Notes under the pieces: model-generated
The model's input: the letters and a program-made list of their open reading frames with translations, nothing else
Database searches by the model: none
Told to the model about the DNA's origin: nothing
Origin: an uncultured Oleiphilus sp.
GTDB lineage: Bacteria > Pseudomonadota > Gammaproteobacteria > Pseudomonadales > Oleiphilaceae
NCBI GenBank assembly: GCA_913020045.1
Contig: CAJWBE010000009.1
Span: 54,708 to 118,707 of the forward strand
Reading direction: 5' to 3'
Length of the DNA: 64,000 nucleotides
Shown: piece after piece, positions 63,186 to 64,000 of the stretch
Layout of the letters: each line of letters begins with the position of its first letter
Numbering within the stretch: the first letter of the stretch is position 1
Translations under genes and position numbers: made by a program

Positions 63186-64000
63186 TTAGAATGCGTAAGT
63201 TGCACCAAGAGCCAAGATATCCACATCTAAACTATCAGCGCCACCAGCATCGGTAGTAGTCAAGTACTCAAGATATACATACATGTTATCTGACATGTTA
63301 TGTAGTGCTTGCACATAGATGCTAGAAGTATCCTCTGCACCGTCTGCATCATAGCTGTCTACTGAGTAACCAAGTGCGAAGTTGTTCGCGCCCATTGAGT
63401 ACTGAGCCATCAACGCCATGTAGTCAGAACCGTCGTCGTTATCAGTCGTACCAGTTGAAGACTCACCTACAGACTCATATGCAGCCATTAGCGTTAGATC
63501 ATCTAGACCTACTGTTACACCTAGACCAAATGCATCACCCGCTTCAGCACCCTGCTCTTCACGACCAAGACCGTACGCCAACACAACTTCGATGTTGTCC
63601 ATAGCGTATTTGCCCGCAATCGCTCCACCGAACTCAGTATCGCTGTCAACAGGAACGGTTACACCAACAGTTAAACCAGACATGTCAGGCGAGTAGTATT
63701 GAATGTTGTCGCCTTCTTTCTGAGTCGCTAGATCACCTTCTAGACCTGTGAACTCATACATATCCATAATGTCTACCCACTCGTAGACAGTGTCATCAGT
63801 ACCGGCTTGAATCGAACCAAAGTCACCCTTCACACCGATGTACGCTTCGTCTAAGTCTTCACCTAGCGACTCGCCGTTTTCACCGTTTGGATCATCAGTA
63901 TTCTCATCTGCATCAAAATGAAATTCAGCCTTCAAAAAACCAGTCAAACCGTCAGAAATCATGTGTTCATGCTTAATACCAAGCGTAGAACCGTTATCTT
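63186..64000 (-). CDS. Gram-negative porin, C-terminal part (runs off window)
   Basis: A trimeric-type outer-membrane porin truncated at its N-terminus by the window edge; 271 residues are present and the frame continues open to position 64000. Alternating beta-strand segments, the YIGVKGDFGSIQAG strand, a YEFTGL-type constriction loop and a terminal aromatic (GATYAF) identify a general porin. The sequence is unusually rich in Asp and Glu, giving a very acidic exterior as seen in marine bacteria. No partner is needed; a strong terminator follows. The internal ATG at 63960-63962 is not the true start. Confidence 0.92.
   Translation of the reverse strand, partial: DNGSTLGIKHEHMISDGLTGFLKAEFHFDADENTDDPNGENGESLGEDLDEAYIGVKGDFGSIQAGTDDTVYEWVDIMDMYEFTGLEGDLATQKEGDNIQYYSPDMSGLTVGVTVPVDSDTEFGGAIAGKYAMDNIEVVLAYGLGREEQGAEAGDAFGLGVTVGLDDLTLMAAYESVGESSTGTTDNDDGSDYMALMAQYSMGANNFALGYSVDSYDADGAEDTSSIYVQALHNMSDNMYVYLEYLTTTDAGGADSLDVDILALGATYAF

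Overview
The window is a gene-dense stretch of a Gram-negative chromosome, most likely a marine gammaproteobacterium of the Oceanospirillales/Pseudomonadales/Cellvibrionales sphere. This rests on local gene orders that I recall from that group: arsC-wrbA-DUF2069, rppH-ptsP, nudF-yqiB-cpdA-yqiA opposite tolC, and glnE-ilvE-waaF. Complete outer-membrane and LPS machinery and a very acidic porin fit the same picture. No rRNA, tRNA, insertion sequence, prophage or CRISPR array was seen.

Layout. 1-4.6 kb: 5' part of dnaE, a TlpA-like lipoprotein, then arsC-wrbA-DUF2069. 4.6-10 kb: an orphan GspE/PulE ATPase convergent with two tandem SPINDLY/OGT-like glycosyltransferases. 10-13.7 kb: a repeat- and palindrome-bearing regulatory region followed by an MMPL (RND) transporter and a LolA-like periplasmic protein. 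14-18.6 kb: a class V aminotransferase, a flavodoxin-like protein and two divergent AraC-type regulators, one with a membrane domain. 18.5-22.4 kb: apolipoprotein N-acyltransferase, an unknown membrane-anchored helical protein and a secreted pectinacetylesterase-family hydrolase. 22.6-26 kb: a MAPEG protein, a small reading frame interrupted by a stop codon, and an M48 protease with LemA. 26-30 kb: serine biosynthesis (a phosphoglycerate dehydrogenase and an unusual-type SerC) divergent from a thiolase. 30-38.5 kb: a patatin-like protein lacking its usual serine, ptsP-rppH, a HAD phosphatase, an imelysin-like lipoprotein, rlmI and an HDOD protein. 38.5-43 kb: glycine cleavage genes gcvT-gcvH-gcvPA-gcvPB, with split P protein. 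43-47 kb: yqiA, cpdA, yqiB-like, nudF and divergent tolC. 47-57.4 kb: an LPS inner-core cluster in both orientations (waaA, ELM1-like, three glycosyltransferases, Kdo kinase, lpxL-type acyltransferase, SGNH-like protein, gmhB, gmhA, waaF). 57.5-64 kb: ilvE, glnE, a DUF547 protein, a CYTH protein and a truncated porin.

How the genes work together. Serine, glycine and one-carbon metabolism is represented twice (serC-PGDH and gcvTHP), with an additional glyoxylate-type aminotransferase. Nitrogen and PTS signalling appears in ptsP and glnE. The largest coherent block is LPS core assembly: heptose supply (gmhA, gmhB), Kdo transfer (waaA), Kdo phosphorylation (kinase), heptose transfer (waaF), lipid A acylation and several core glycosyltransferases.

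I found no convincing, wholly new multi-gene system. The most curious items are: the stop-interrupted small ORF at 23139-23348; the patatin-like protein with Asn in place of the nucleophilic Ser; the hydrolase plus membrane-anchored helical protein pair at 20.2-22.4 kb; the diverged tandem OGT-like pair; and the 19-bp palindrome with pentamer repeats in front of the MMPL transporter. Several intergenic hairpins lack a U-tract.
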